Shown here one piece after another: positions 26,176-34,935 of a stretch of DNA of 64,000 bases (position 1 is the stretch's first letter; the number at the start of each line of letters is the position of its first letter). The stretch is taken from NCBI GenBank assembly GCA_023229645.1, contig JALNYU010000012.1:65852-129851 (forward strand), given 5' to 3'. The position numbers were made by a program, and so were the translations under genes. The notes below the pieces were generated by a model. The model saw only the letters and a program-made list of their open reading frames with translations, was not told the origin of the DNA and did no database searches. This DNA is from Nevskia sp. GTDB taxonomy: Bacteria; Pseudomonadota; Gammaproteobacteria; Nevskiales; Nevskiaceae.

Positions 26176-27422
26176 GCACATTAGAAAAATTGGCGCCCGC
26201 GGCGTCGGTGTTTGATCTCGCAAAAATTCGCGCTGATTTCCCAATTTTGTCGGAATCCGTGCGCGGTGGCAGGCTCGCCTATCTCGACAACGCCGCGACG
26301 ACGCAAAAGCCGGAAGCGGTGCTGCGCGCGATGGACCATTACTACCGCCACCAGAATTCCAACGTCCACCGTGCGGTGCACGATCTCGCCGAGCGCGCCA
26401 CAATGGCCTACGAAGGCGCCCGCGACCGCATCGCCCGTTTTTTCAATGTCAGTCGCGAGCAAGTCGTGTTCACGCGCGGCACCACTGAAGCGATCAACCT
26501 CGTCGCGTACAGCTTCTTGCAGCCTAAATTGCAGGCTGGCGACGAAATTCTGCTGACCGGGATGGAGCATCACTCGAATATCGTGCCGTGGCAGCTAGTT
26601 GCAGCGCAGGCCGGCGCCAAAGTGGTCGCCGCGCCAATCAACGACGACGGCTCGCTCGACTTCGACGGCTGGCGCGCCATGCTCAATCCGCGCACCCGTT
26701 TCGTCGCCACCGGCCACGTTTCGAATACGCTAGGCACGATCAACCCAGTTGCCGAGATGATCGCCGAAGCGCATGCCCGTGGAATCCCGGTGTTGGTGGA
26801 CGGCGCGCAGGCGATTGCCCACCTCAGCGTCGATATCCCGACATTAGGTGCGGACTTCTACGTCTGCTCCGCCCATAAAGCCTATGGTCCCACTGGCTTC
26901 GGCGCCTTGCTCGCGAAGCGCGAACACCTCGACGCAATGCCACCGTGGCACGGCGGCGGCGACATGATTCGTACCGTGAGCTTCGAAGGCAGCACCTGGA
27001 ACGAGCCGCCGTACCGCTTTGAAGCTGGCACACCCGACATGGCCGGCGCAGTCGGCTTCGCTGCGGCGCTGGACTACATCGATGGCATTGGCTTGGCAGC
27101 GATGGCGGCGCACGAACACGCCTTATTGCTGGAAGGCACGGCGCGCCTACGGGAAATTCCTGGGCTGCGCCTGATCGGAACCGCAGCGCACAAGGGGGCA
27201 ATCTTGTCTTTCGTCATGGATTGCGCGCATGCTCAAGATATCGGCACTGTTTTAGATCAAGAAGGGATTGCAGTCCGCACAGGACACCACTGCACGATGC
27301 CGCTCATGGCTCGTTTTGGCGTCCCGGCAACTGTTCGCGCCTCATTTGCGGCCTATAACAATCAAGAAGACGTGGATCAACTGGTCCGCGGCCTCGCAAA
27401 AGCGCGCCGCTTATTTGCATAA
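26172..27422 (+). CDS. sufS: cysteine desulfurase SufS
   Basis: PLP-dependent group II cysteine desulfurase of 416 residues that supplies persulfide sulfur to the SUF scaffold. The PLP lysine is K236 in CSAHKAYGPTG, the persulfide-carrying residue is C374 in TGHHCTMPLM, and the substrate-cleft motif is THVSNTLG-like (TGHVSNTLGTINP). Group II enzymes need a SufE or SufU partner; neither follows here, since the next gene is a pilin, so the acceptor must be encoded elsewhere. Confidence 0.96.
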   Translation: MSTLEKLAPAASVFDLAKIRADFPILSESVRGGRLAYLDNAATTQKPEAVLRAMDHYYRHQNSNVHRAVHDLAERATMAYEGARDRIARFFNVSREQVVFTRGTTEAINLVAYSFLQPKLQAGDEILLTGMEHHSNIVPWQLVAAQAGAKVVAAPINDDGSLDFDGWRAMLNPRTRFVATGHVSNTLGTINPVAEMIAEAHARGIPVLVDGAQAIAHLSVDIPTLGADFYVCSAHKAYGPTGFGALLAKREHLDAMPPWHGGGDMIRTVSFEGSTWNEPPYRFEAGTPDMAGAVGFAAALDYIDGIGLAAMAAHEHALLLEGTARLREIPGLRLIGTAAHKGAILSFVMDCAHAQDIGTVLDQEGIAVRTGHHCTMPLMARFGVPATVRASFAAYNNQEDVDQLVRGLAKARRLFA

Positions 27423-27564
27423 AGCGGCCGCCAGTCGGCCATGTCAGGTTATCCGTGCTGATCTGTACGAACGTACCCTAGTCGTCAAGTGGTTAAGCTT
27501 GCTCTACACTGACGGCGTCTGAGGGGATCATCCAGAAACTGAACAGTACGGGCACGCCAAAATA

Positions 27565-28248
27565 ATGCTGCTGGGACATTACTTTATGTCGGGGAACAGG
27601 CGTTTCGGGGCGTCGCAAAACGTTGCGGCTGCGTTCGGCTACAAACGCGCCGGACGTCCTAGCGCCGCCGTCGGTTTTACGTTGATTGAACTTCTCGTCA
27701 CGATCTCAATACTCAGCATCTTGCTGGCGATTGCCGCGCCCAGTTTCAACAACTTAATTCTCGATAATCGCCGAGCAGCGTCTTTGAATGAGTTAATTGC
27801 TGCGATTAACTTTGCCCGTGCGACCGCAATCACCCAGCGTCAACCCGTGACTCTCTGCCGCAGTACCACAGCGACACAAAGCAGCCCAGCCTGTGATGCC
27901 GCGGGTACCGGAACAGGCTGGGAAAACGGCTGGGTCGTTTTTGTCGATACAAATGCCAACGGCGTGCTCGACACGGCAGAAAACAGCCCAACCTTTATTC
28001 TCCGGCGCAAAGAAGCGCTGACCGCTGGCTCGAAACTGCGCGGCAACAACAGCATCGTCAATCGCATTACCTTTAATAGCTCCGGACTGACAGGCAATAA
28101 CGGCACGTTGACCTACTGCGATACGCGGACGTTTTCGGTCGATAACGCAAAACTTCTTATTCTTAGCGTTGGTGGCCGGGCGCGTACGGCGAAACCCAAC
28201 CCGGCCGCAACAGCGTCTGATCCAACCTACGTAACGGGTTGCCCATGA
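27565..28248 (+). CDS. fimT: type IV pilus minor pseudopilin FimT/GspH
   Basis: Minor pilin with a prepilin signal: a basic leader, then VGFTLIELLVTISILSILLA (cleaved after Gly, with Glu at +5), followed by a globular domain of the GspH/FimT family (NELIAAINFARATAITQRQP, NGWVVFVDTN). 227 residues from 27565; a start at 27586 (MSGNRRFG) would give a more usual leader and cannot be excluded. It is the first gene of fimT-pilVWXY1E, whose products prime type IV pilus assembly in the inner membrane and periplasm. Confidence 0.9.
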   Translation: MLLGHYFMSGNRRFGASQNVAAAFGYKRAGRPSAAVGFTLIELLVTISILSILLAIAAPSFNNLILDNRRAASLNELIAAINFARATAITQRQPVTLCRSTTATQSSPACDAAGTGTGWENGWVVFVDTNANGVLDTAENSPTFILRRKEALTAGSKLRGNNSIVNRITFNSSGLTGNNGTLTYCDTRTFSVDNAKLLILSVGGRARTAKPNPAATASDPTYVTGCP

Positions 28249-28799
28249 AACAGTTTCCCCAAGGGATGCAGGTGCCGAGTAAACAGCACGGTTTGACGCT
28301 ATTGGAGGTCCTAATTGCTGTTGTTGTGCTCGCAATCGGCTTGCTCGGCGTTGCCGGTTTACAACTCGCCGCACTGCAAAACGGCCAGCAGAGTTATCTG
28401 CGCAGCCAAGCGTCAACCTTGGCCTATGAGATTGCTGATCGTATGCGCGCCAACCGCGGGCAGGCGATTCTCGGGGCCTACATGCTCAACGCAAGTACCA
28501 GCACCGCTCCGGTTGCCCCGGCAGCACCCGCTGTTAACTGCAACAGCACAAATTGCACGCCTGCGCAGTTTGTGCAATCAGATTTGTCGACTTGGTATAC
28601 AAACGTGACGAATACCTTGCCGGCCGGCGCAGCGCGGATTATTTGCGGCACACCGGCAGCGGCGGTCGCATGCACTGCGGGAAGCTTACAAACGGTCCAA
28701 ATTATTTGGGACGAGCAACGCACCGGCGCGACGAATGCAAACTGCGCGGCAGTTGATGCCAATCACCTATCCTGCTACAGCGTCAGCTTTGCGCCATGA
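28245..28799 (+). CDS. pilV: type IV pilus minor pilin PilV
   Basis: Minor pilin of 184 residues with prepilin motif HGLTLLEVLIAVVVLAIGLL and the PilV pattern GVAGLQLAALQNGQQSYLRSQA, then YEIADRMRANR. The ATG at 28245 overlaps the fimT stop (ATGA), which settles the start over a TTG two codons earlier. Four cysteines in the C-terminal half could form disulfides. Confidence 0.92.
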   Translation: MKQFPQGMQVPSKQHGLTLLEVLIAVVVLAIGLLGVAGLQLAALQNGQQSYLRSQASTLAYEIADRMRANRGQAILGAYMLNASTSTAPVAPAAPAVNCNSTNCTPAQFVQSDLSTWYTNVTNTLPAGAARIICGTPAAAVACTAGSLQTVQIIWDEQRTGATNANCAAVDANHLSCYSVSFAP

Positions 28800-29659
28800 A
28801 TAACCCGCAACGCTTACTTCGCGCTTCACGCAAACTCGGTGGCGGCTTCACGCTGGTTGAGCTGCTCATCGCCATTACATTGGCACTGTTGTTGACGGTT
28901 GCACTGAGTTCAGTGTTCTTGGGTAGCCGCCAGAGCTTCAGAACCAACGAGGGCGTCTCGCAGGTACAGGAAGAAGGGCGCTTCGTGAACTTGGTGATGG
29001 CGCCGGTTGTCCGGCTGGCGGGGTATTTGCCGGATCCCGTTATCAACCAATCTGATCCGACAACGATATTCACGGCGCCGACTACGCTCGCTGTTTTTGG
29101 AACAAACAATACCGCCGTAGGCTTGCCCGCTTATAGAAGCTTCTCAACGGGTTCCGCGGTCGTTGCAGGTACCGATGTACTCGAGGTTGCCTACGTCGGC
29201 CGAAACGCCACTTTGCCGAACGATACGCCATTGAAGACCTGCTTAGGCGACGACGTCGATGCCACCGAAATGGCGATTAATGTCTTCTACATCGGCCAAG
29301 TCGCGGGCGAAGGAACGCCGAGCCTGCAGTGCTACACCAACATCTTCCCGATCGGCGGCGATCCGACTGCTGTGGGCACCGCACGCAGCGGACAGCCACT
29401 GGTTGCAGGTGTACGGGATATGCAGATTCTCTACGGGATTGACGTCAACGGCGACGAAACGGCTTACCGCTATTACGCCGCGGATGCAGTCCCGAATTGG
29501 CGTTTTGTCAGCAGTATCCAAATTACGTTCACGATCGACAGCGCCGACATTGTAGAAGCGGGCCGTACCGATACCAGCGCCACCAACGGCGTCATCGCCG
29601 GAAGGCTACGCCGAACATTTACCACCATATTGCAAGTTCGCAATCGTCTGCGGCCCTGA
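28796..29659 (+). CDS. pilW: type IV pilus minor pilin PilW
   Basis: Minor pilin of 287 residues with leader GGGFTLVELLIAITLALLLT and the PilW pattern SRQSFRTNEGVSQVQEEGRF. The C-terminal part contains PLVAGVRDMQILYGIDVNGD, typical of PilW. It overlaps the pilV stop by 4 bp. It is likely one of the minor-pilin complex at the pilus tip together with PilX, PilV and PilY1. Confidence 0.92.
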   Translation: MNNPQRLLRASRKLGGGFTLVELLIAITLALLLTVALSSVFLGSRQSFRTNEGVSQVQEEGRFVNLVMAPVVRLAGYLPDPVINQSDPTTIFTAPTTLAVFGTNNTAVGLPAYRSFSTGSAVVAGTDVLEVAYVGRNATLPNDTPLKTCLGDDVDATEMAINVFYIGQVAGEGTPSLQCYTNIFPIGGDPTAVGTARSGQPLVAGVRDMQILYGIDVNGDETAYRYYAADAVPNWRFVSSIQITFTIDSADIVEAGRTDTSATNGVIAGRLRRTFTTILQVRNRLRP

Positions 29660-29668
29660 GTCCATCCC

Positions 29669-30232
29669 ATGCCTAGAAACGTACTTCGACGTTCGTTCCA
29701 GCCGCCTAAACAGCAGCGCGGCATTGTACTTTTTACGTCACTCATTTTTCTTCTGATCTTGACCGTAATTGGCTTAGCGGCGCTGAACAATAACGGCCTA
29801 CAAACGCGCATGGCGAGTGGTCATGCGGAAACGAACGCGTCGTTCCAATCCGCAGAGAGCGCGTTAGTCGCGGGTGAGGCTTGGCTTGCGCTGCAGGCCG
29901 CGCAACCGAGTGCGTCCTGTGCGAACCCCTGCTCCGATACGTCTCTGATCTGGCCTCGCGTCAGCCTGTCAACGCCGATTCTGGACCCGGCGACACTCGA
30001 TAGCGAAACCTGGTGGCTGGCCAACGGTAGAACCCTCAGCCAAAGCATCGATAACGTCAGTACCCAGCCGCGCTACGCCATTGAAGAGCTCGGGCCAGAC
30101 AATACCGGTAGCCTCACAACCGGGCTCGGCACCACCTACAAAATTTATTACTTCCAAGTCACTAGCCGCGGTTACGGCGCGCAAAACACGTCCAAAACCG
30201 TCGTACAAAGTGTATTCGCTCGTGGCTATTAA
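29669..30232 (+). CDS. pilX: type IV pilus minor protein PilX
   Basis: A 187-residue PilX/PilX_N-type protein. The hydrophobic N-terminus RGIVLFTSLIFLLILTVIGL lacks the +5 Glu, as is usual for PilX/GspK-like proteins, and is followed by MASGHAETNASFQSAESALV, the family hallmark. The gene lies between pilW and pilY1 in the standard order. Confidence 0.9.
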   Translation: MPRNVLRRSFQPPKQQRGIVLFTSLIFLLILTVIGLAALNNNGLQTRMASGHAETNASFQSAESALVAGEAWLALQAAQPSASCANPCSDTSLIWPRVSLSTPILDPATLDSETWWLANGRTLSQSIDNVSTQPRYAIEELGPDNTGSLTTGLGTTYKIYYFQVTSRGYGAQNTSKTVVQSVFARGY

Positions 30233-30266
30233 GGCCTCGGCAGCTGCCGTAATACGGAGAAGGGTT

Positions 30267-33200
30267 ATGTCGCACAATAAAAACCAAAGTGCCGAAATGA
30301 TGACAGGTGCCTACAGGACGTTGATTCTACTAGCGGTATGTGCCGGTTTGCCCAGTTATGCGGCGACGCTCAGTTTCCCGAGTGCGCCGCTGTTCGTCGC
30401 GAATTCGGCATCGCCTAACATCATGCTGATGGTCGATAACTCGGGCTCGATGCAGAACATCGTGCCAGAAGCACCGTATGACACCACAAATGCGACACTC
30501 TATCCGGTCGATCCCACCGCACCGACCCCCGCCACGAGCTGCACGGCACCTTACCTGATCGCAACGTCGGCTAGTATTGATATTAATATTAATAGCGGCG
30601 GGCCCCGCATCAGAGTAAATGGCGGGACAACGTATCAACTCGGTGCTAGTAGGGCTACTGAAACCTATCGCTGCTTCGACCCGACTGCAACCTATAACAA
30701 TGTACGATTAAATGCCGATTCCGGCAGTGGCCCTAGTGGTTACCTCGGAACCAGCTACAGCGGTAATTTTCTTAATTGGTATTTTAATCCTCTCGCGATA
30801 TCAGGCAGCTACACCCAGACTTGGACGGGCAGTCAGCAGCGCAAACCGCTAACCGGGTCAGCATGCCCAAGCACGGCCGGAACGACGTGCGCCAACAGCC
30901 GTATCCAGATTGCACGTACGTCCGCCGCGAATCTTATTAATACGTTGGATAACCGCTTGCGCGTCGGCTTCTCGACCTATAACAACGGTAACGGCGGCAC
31001 GCTAATTACAGCGGTAACCCCGCTTGGCACAGTAGGAAGCGCAGCGCGAAACAGCCTGATAACCGGAATTAACAACCTTTCCGCTGCCGGTAATACGCCG
31101 CTCGCCGAAACGCTCGCCGATATAGGTCGCTATTTCGCGACCGGATACACGGGCAACCTAACGCTGCACCCTCTTTCAAGCCCGACGACGGCCAGCGTAA
31201 ATAGTGTTTTCAACAATCATTCTCTCAATGGTTCTGGTGGGGCCACGGCGCCGATTACGCTATCGTGCCAGCGTAGTTTTGCAGTGCTCTTAACCGACGG
31301 GCGTCCTCAAGCAGACCGCGCTATTAGTACCAGCCTTAGGGATTATATCGGCGACTGCGCGGCCGGCCGTTGCAACGCAACGAGTAACACGACGCCCAAC
31401 AGTCCTACCGGAGTCATCCTCACCAGCAATGCTGGCCTGGCGAATGGGGTGCAGGTTGGGCGCAGCTATGAAAGCGATGGCAGCGACTACCTTGATGATG
31501 TGGCCCAGGCGCTAAATGACATCGACTTGCGTCCAGACTTCCCGCTGGAGAGCACCGACAATACCCAGTTTAAGAATAATCTGGTCTCCTATTTCGTCGG
31601 GTTCGCCGATCCTGCGGTACAGAACGATCCGCTTCTACAGTCAGCGGCGTCGCACGGTGGAAGCGGCACGATTCAAGTTGCCAATAATTCCGGTGCGCTG
31701 GCGGATGTTTTTGGCAATATCATTTCTAATATTCTCGTCACCAGCGGTTCGTTCTCGTCAGTTGCGACGAACTCAACGCGCCTAAATACCGGCGCCTCGG
31801 TCTATCAAGCCTTATTTAATAGCGGCGATTGGAGCGGCCAGCTGGAATCTTTTGCAATCTCGTTAGGTCTTGGCCTCAGCCCCTGTTCGACAATCGCGCG
31901 CGGCAATCTTTGCCCAACCGCCACCTGGAACGCATCGACTCAGCTAACCGCCCAAACGCCCAATACTCGGACCATTTTGACCTATAACCCGGATACGTCA
32001 TCGACTAACGCCGGCCTAGCTTTTAGATGGTCGTCATTGCCTACGAGCTATCAAGCTGCACTTGACGCCAGCCCTGACTCGCCAAGCTATGCTTCTGATG
32101 GTTTCGGCCAACAACGGTTGAACTGGTTACGCGGTGATCGTAATTCCGAGGCCGGCAGCAGCACACCCGCACTCCGCGCTCGTAGCAGTGTCCTCGGCGA
32201 TATTGTCAGTTCGAATCCATATTTTGTCGGCGCACCACCCTTCGCGTATGCGCTTTCGGGATACTCGAGCTTCCGGACAGCGAATCAGGCCCGTACGCCA
32301 GTAGTTTATGTCGGCGCGAATGACGGCATGCTGCACGGCTTCAACGCCAATACTGGCGACGAGGTGCTTGCGTACGTTCCGAGCAAGGCCTACGCCCGAG
32401 ATCCAAGCGCGACGATTTCGACGACCAATCAGCCGCTACTCGCTCAAGTCACGCAGCGGACTTATACCCATCGATTCGTCGCTGACGGCTCACCGACCAT
32501 TGGCGATGCCTGCCTCGGCGCCACCATCGGGCCGAGTTGCTGGAAATCGATTCTAGTTAGCGGCATGCGCAGCGGCGGCCAAGGCGTGTTTGCATTGGAT
32601 GTCACTAATCCCTCTAGTTTTGCTGAATCCAACGCCAGCACCGTGCTGTGGGAATTCACCGACGCCGACGATGCTGATCTCGGTTTTACGTTTTCGCAGC
32701 CGGCAATCGTTCGGATGCCGAACGGTCGTTGGGCCGCAATTATCGGCAATGGCTACAACAATAAAGATGCCGACGGCCACGTGAGCGGAACAGGGCCGAA
32801 TAGTTCGGCTAGCAGCGATGGCCGGGCGGCACTATTCATTCTGTTCTTGGAAGGCCCGCAAGGCCCAAATCGGACATGGCGGCTGGGCACCGACTACATC
32901 AAGCTAGTGACTTCACAAAATGGCGGGGGGGCAGCATCCGGCCCAACATCCATACCGAATGGCCTGGCAACACCTGCCCCGGTCGACACCAACGGCGACG
33001 GTCTCGTCGATTACGTCTATGCTGGCGATGAGCGCGGCAATATGTGGCGTTTCGATACCCACGACGCGAACGCCAACAATTGGGTTGTCGGCAATAGCAA
33101 TAACCCAATCTTTACCGCATTTGCACCAGATGGTGTTACCCGCCAACCTATTACCGATCGACCCGACGTCGGGTTCAACCGCGCGACCTCCGATCCGACT

Positions 33201-33956
33201 GACCTAATCGTCTACTTTGGCACGGGCCGTTATATCGATACCAACGATAACTCCAACACTTCCCAGATTACGCAGAGTTTCTATGGCATCTTCGATAATT
33301 TAGGTACTTTTACACCGAACGCCAGCAGAACCGGTTGGAATCTTCTACAGCAGACCATCCTGACTGAAGTCAACAGTAGCGGCAGCGCTTGTACCGGCAC
33401 GCAAACCTGCTTCCGCGTGACCAGCAATTTCAACTATGGAGGAACCGGCACACCAACGCCGCCGACATTAGCAAATGCCAAAGGCTGGTTTATCGACTTT
33501 GTTGATCCAGCGTCGTCGCCACAACCGCCGACAGCAGCAACCGCGAATCGTGGCGAGCGGCAGGTGACAGGTCCAATTTTGCGCAACGGACGAATCATCT
33601 TTACGACCTTAACGCCCTCGCCCGACCCTTGCGGGTTCGGCGGCAGCGGCTACCTGATGGAGTTGGATGCGATTACCGGAAGTCGATTGAATTCACCACC
33701 GCCGTTTGATACCAATAACGACGGCGCGGTAAACGACATCGACAAAATCACCGTTACGATTAACGGCGTACCGACGACAATCTCGGTTAGCGGCCAAAGC
33801 TCCAGCGTAGGCATTCTGGCGCAGCCGGACATCGTCAATACCTCAGATACGATCGAAAACGCCTATGTCGGCGGTTCAAACGGTAGCATCGCCGTTGTCC
33901 GGCAAAGTACCTCGGGCCGCGCAGGACGCATTACCTGGAGAGAGATAATCAAATGA
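30267..33956 (+). CDS. pilY1: type IV pilus tip adhesin/biogenesis protein PilY1
   Basis: Large secreted protein of 1229 residues that caps the pilus and regulates retraction and surface sensing. A signal peptide is followed by a von Willebrand A-like domain with a MIDAS motif D57-x-S59-x-S61 (MLMVDNSGSM) and LLTDGRPQ. The C-terminal half is the PilY1 beta-propeller (VVYVGANDGMLHGFNANTGDE) with calcium loops such as DTNGDGLVDYV and DTNNDGAVNDID. The start at 30267 has a strong GGAGAAGG ribosome site; the open frame 62 codons upstream overlaps pilX. It overlaps pilE by 4 bp. Confidence 0.95.
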   Translation: MSHNKNQSAEMMTGAYRTLILLAVCAGLPSYAATLSFPSAPLFVANSASPNIMLMVDNSGSMQNIVPEAPYDTTNATLYPVDPTAPTPATSCTAPYLIATSASIDININSGGPRIRVNGGTTYQLGASRATETYRCFDPTATYNNVRLNADSGSGPSGYLGTSYSGNFLNWYFNPLAISGSYTQTWTGSQQRKPLTGSACPSTAGTTCANSRIQIARTSAANLINTLDNRLRVGFSTYNNGNGGTLITAVTPLGTVGSAARNSLITGINNLSAAGNTPLAETLADIGRYFATGYTGNLTLHPLSSPTTASVNSVFNNHSLNGSGGATAPITLSCQRSFAVLLTDGRPQADRAISTSLRDYIGDCAAGRCNATSNTTPNSPTGVILTSNAGLANGVQVGRSYESDGSDYLDDVAQALNDIDLRPDFPLESTDNTQFKNNLVSYFVGFADPAVQNDPLLQSAASHGGSGTIQVANNSGALADVFGNIISNILVTSGSFSSVATNSTRLNTGASVYQALFNSGDWSGQLESFAISLGLGLSPCSTIARGNLCPTATWNASTQLTAQTPNTRTILTYNPDTSSTNAGLAFRWSSLPTSYQAALDASPDSPSYASDGFGQQRLNWLRGDRNSEAGSSTPALRARSSVLGDIVSSNPYFVGAPPFAYALSGYSSFRTANQARTPVVYVGANDGMLHGFNANTGDEVLAYVPSKAYARDPSATISTTNQPLLAQVTQRTYTHRFVADGSPTIGDACLGATIGPSCWKSILVSGMRSGGQGVFALDVTNPSSFAESNASTVLWEFTDADDADLGFTFSQPAIVRMPNGRWAAIIGNGYNNKDADGHVSGTGPNSSASSDGRAALFILFLEGPQGPNRTWRLGTDYIKLVTSQNGGGAASGPTSIPNGLATPAPVDTNGDGLVDYVYAGDERGNMWRFDTHDANANNWVVGNSNNPIFTAFAPDGVTRQPITDRPDVGFNRATSDPTDLIVYFGTGRYIDTNDNSNTSQITQSFYGIFDNLGTFTPNASRTGWNLLQQTILTEVNSSGSACTGTQTCFRVTSNFNYGGTGTPTPPTLANAKGWFIDFVDPASSPQPPTAATANRGERQVTGPILRNGRIIFTTLTPSPDPCGFGGSGYLMELDAITGSRLNSPPPFDTNNDGAVNDIDKITVTINGVPTTISVSGQSSSVGILAQPDIVNTSDTIENAYVGGSNGSIAVVRQSTSGRAGRITWREIIK

Positions 33957-34417
33957 CACACGCGGGTTCAAGGATGTCCCGACACAGCGGTTTTACGCTG
34001 ATTGAGCTGATGATTACGGTTGCAATCGTCGCCATCCTGGCGACGATTGCCTACCCTTCTTACCGTAACGCGGTTATTCGGAGCAATCGAGCGGATGCCC
34101 AGCAAGCGTTATTACAAGCGGCGCAGAATATGGAGCGCTATTTCGCCACCAATGGCGCAAGCGGTTATGTGGGAGCAACGGTAACCCCTTCGCAGTCGCC
34201 GAGCGGCTCTGCGGCAAATGCGGTATACACCATCGATTACACGACCGTAGTCGGAAATCCAAGTGCCACCGCTTTTGTGTTAAGAGCGACGCCGGTCACT
34301 GGCAAGTCGAACGCGACGGATGGCTTCCTGGAAATCGACCAGCAAGGCGTCAAGCGTTGGGATCGAAACAATAATGACTCTGCCACTGACGCCGGCGAAG
34401 ACAACTGGAATCGCTGA
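33953..34417 (+). CDS. pilE: type IV pilus minor pilin PilE
   Basis: Pilin of 154 residues with prepilin motif SGFTLIELMITVAIVAILAT and the PilE-type continuation YPSYRNAVIRSNRADAQQAL, LLQAAQNMERYFATNG. It ends the fimT-pilVWXY1E operon and overlaps pilY1 by 4 bp (ATGA). It converges on lspA with a 15-bp gap and no visible terminator. Confidence 0.92.
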   Translation: MTHAGSRMSRHSGFTLIELMITVAIVAILATIAYPSYRNAVIRSNRADAQQALLQAAQNMERYFATNGASGYVGATVTPSQSPSGSAANAVYTIDYTTVVGNPSATAFVLRATPVTGKSNATDGFLEIDQQGVKRWDRNNNDSATDAGEDNWNR

Positions 34418-34432
34418 TTTAAACAGAAACGC

Positions 34433-34921
34433 CTACGCCTTCTGCTTGTGGCCGGGCAAGCTTTCCATAATCATATCGAGAATCAGCAAGCCGGCGCCTA
34501 GCGTGATGGCGCTGTCGGCAACATTGAACGCCGCGAAGCTCCAGTTGCCGACATAGAACTGGACAAAATCGACGACGTACCCGCGCGCCGCACGATCGAT
34601 GGCGTTACCCAAAGCGCCGCCTAGAATTAGTGTAAATGCGCAGGCCACCAAGGTGTGATCGGTTGGGTGGCGACGCAACCACAATAAGATTCCGACGCTT
34701 ACGACAGCGCCGAGCAGAATAAACACCGCGGCCGGCGCGGTGTTAAACATCGAGAACGCAACGCCGGTATTGTGCATACGCACGAGATTGAAATATGGCA
34801 CCACAGGTATCGAGTCAAAAATCTGTAGTCGACTCGCAACCAGATACTTGGTGAACTGATCGATTGCGATAACCAGCGCCGAGAGCCACAGCAGACGCGA
34901 ATTTTTAAACGGTTTCGTCAT
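34433..34921 (-). CDS. lspA: lipoprotein signal peptidase LspA
   Basis: Inner-membrane aspartyl peptidase (162 residues, four TM segments) that removes lipoprotein signal peptides. Catalytic aspartates are in GNAIDRAARGYVVDF and FNVADSAITLG; FNLVRMHNTGVAFS is also diagnostic. It follows ileS by 14 bp, the standard gammaproteobacterial order ribF-ileS-lspA. Confidence 0.97.
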   Translation of the reverse strand: MTKPFKNSRLLWLSALVIAIDQFTKYLVASRLQIFDSIPVVPYFNLVRMHNTGVAFSMFNTAPAAVFILLGAVVSVGILLWLRRHPTDHTLVACAFTLILGGALGNAIDRAARGYVVDFVQFYVGNWSFAAFNVADSAITLGAGLLILDMIMESLPGHKQKA

Positions 34922-34935
34922 AACGCGCCTCGCCT

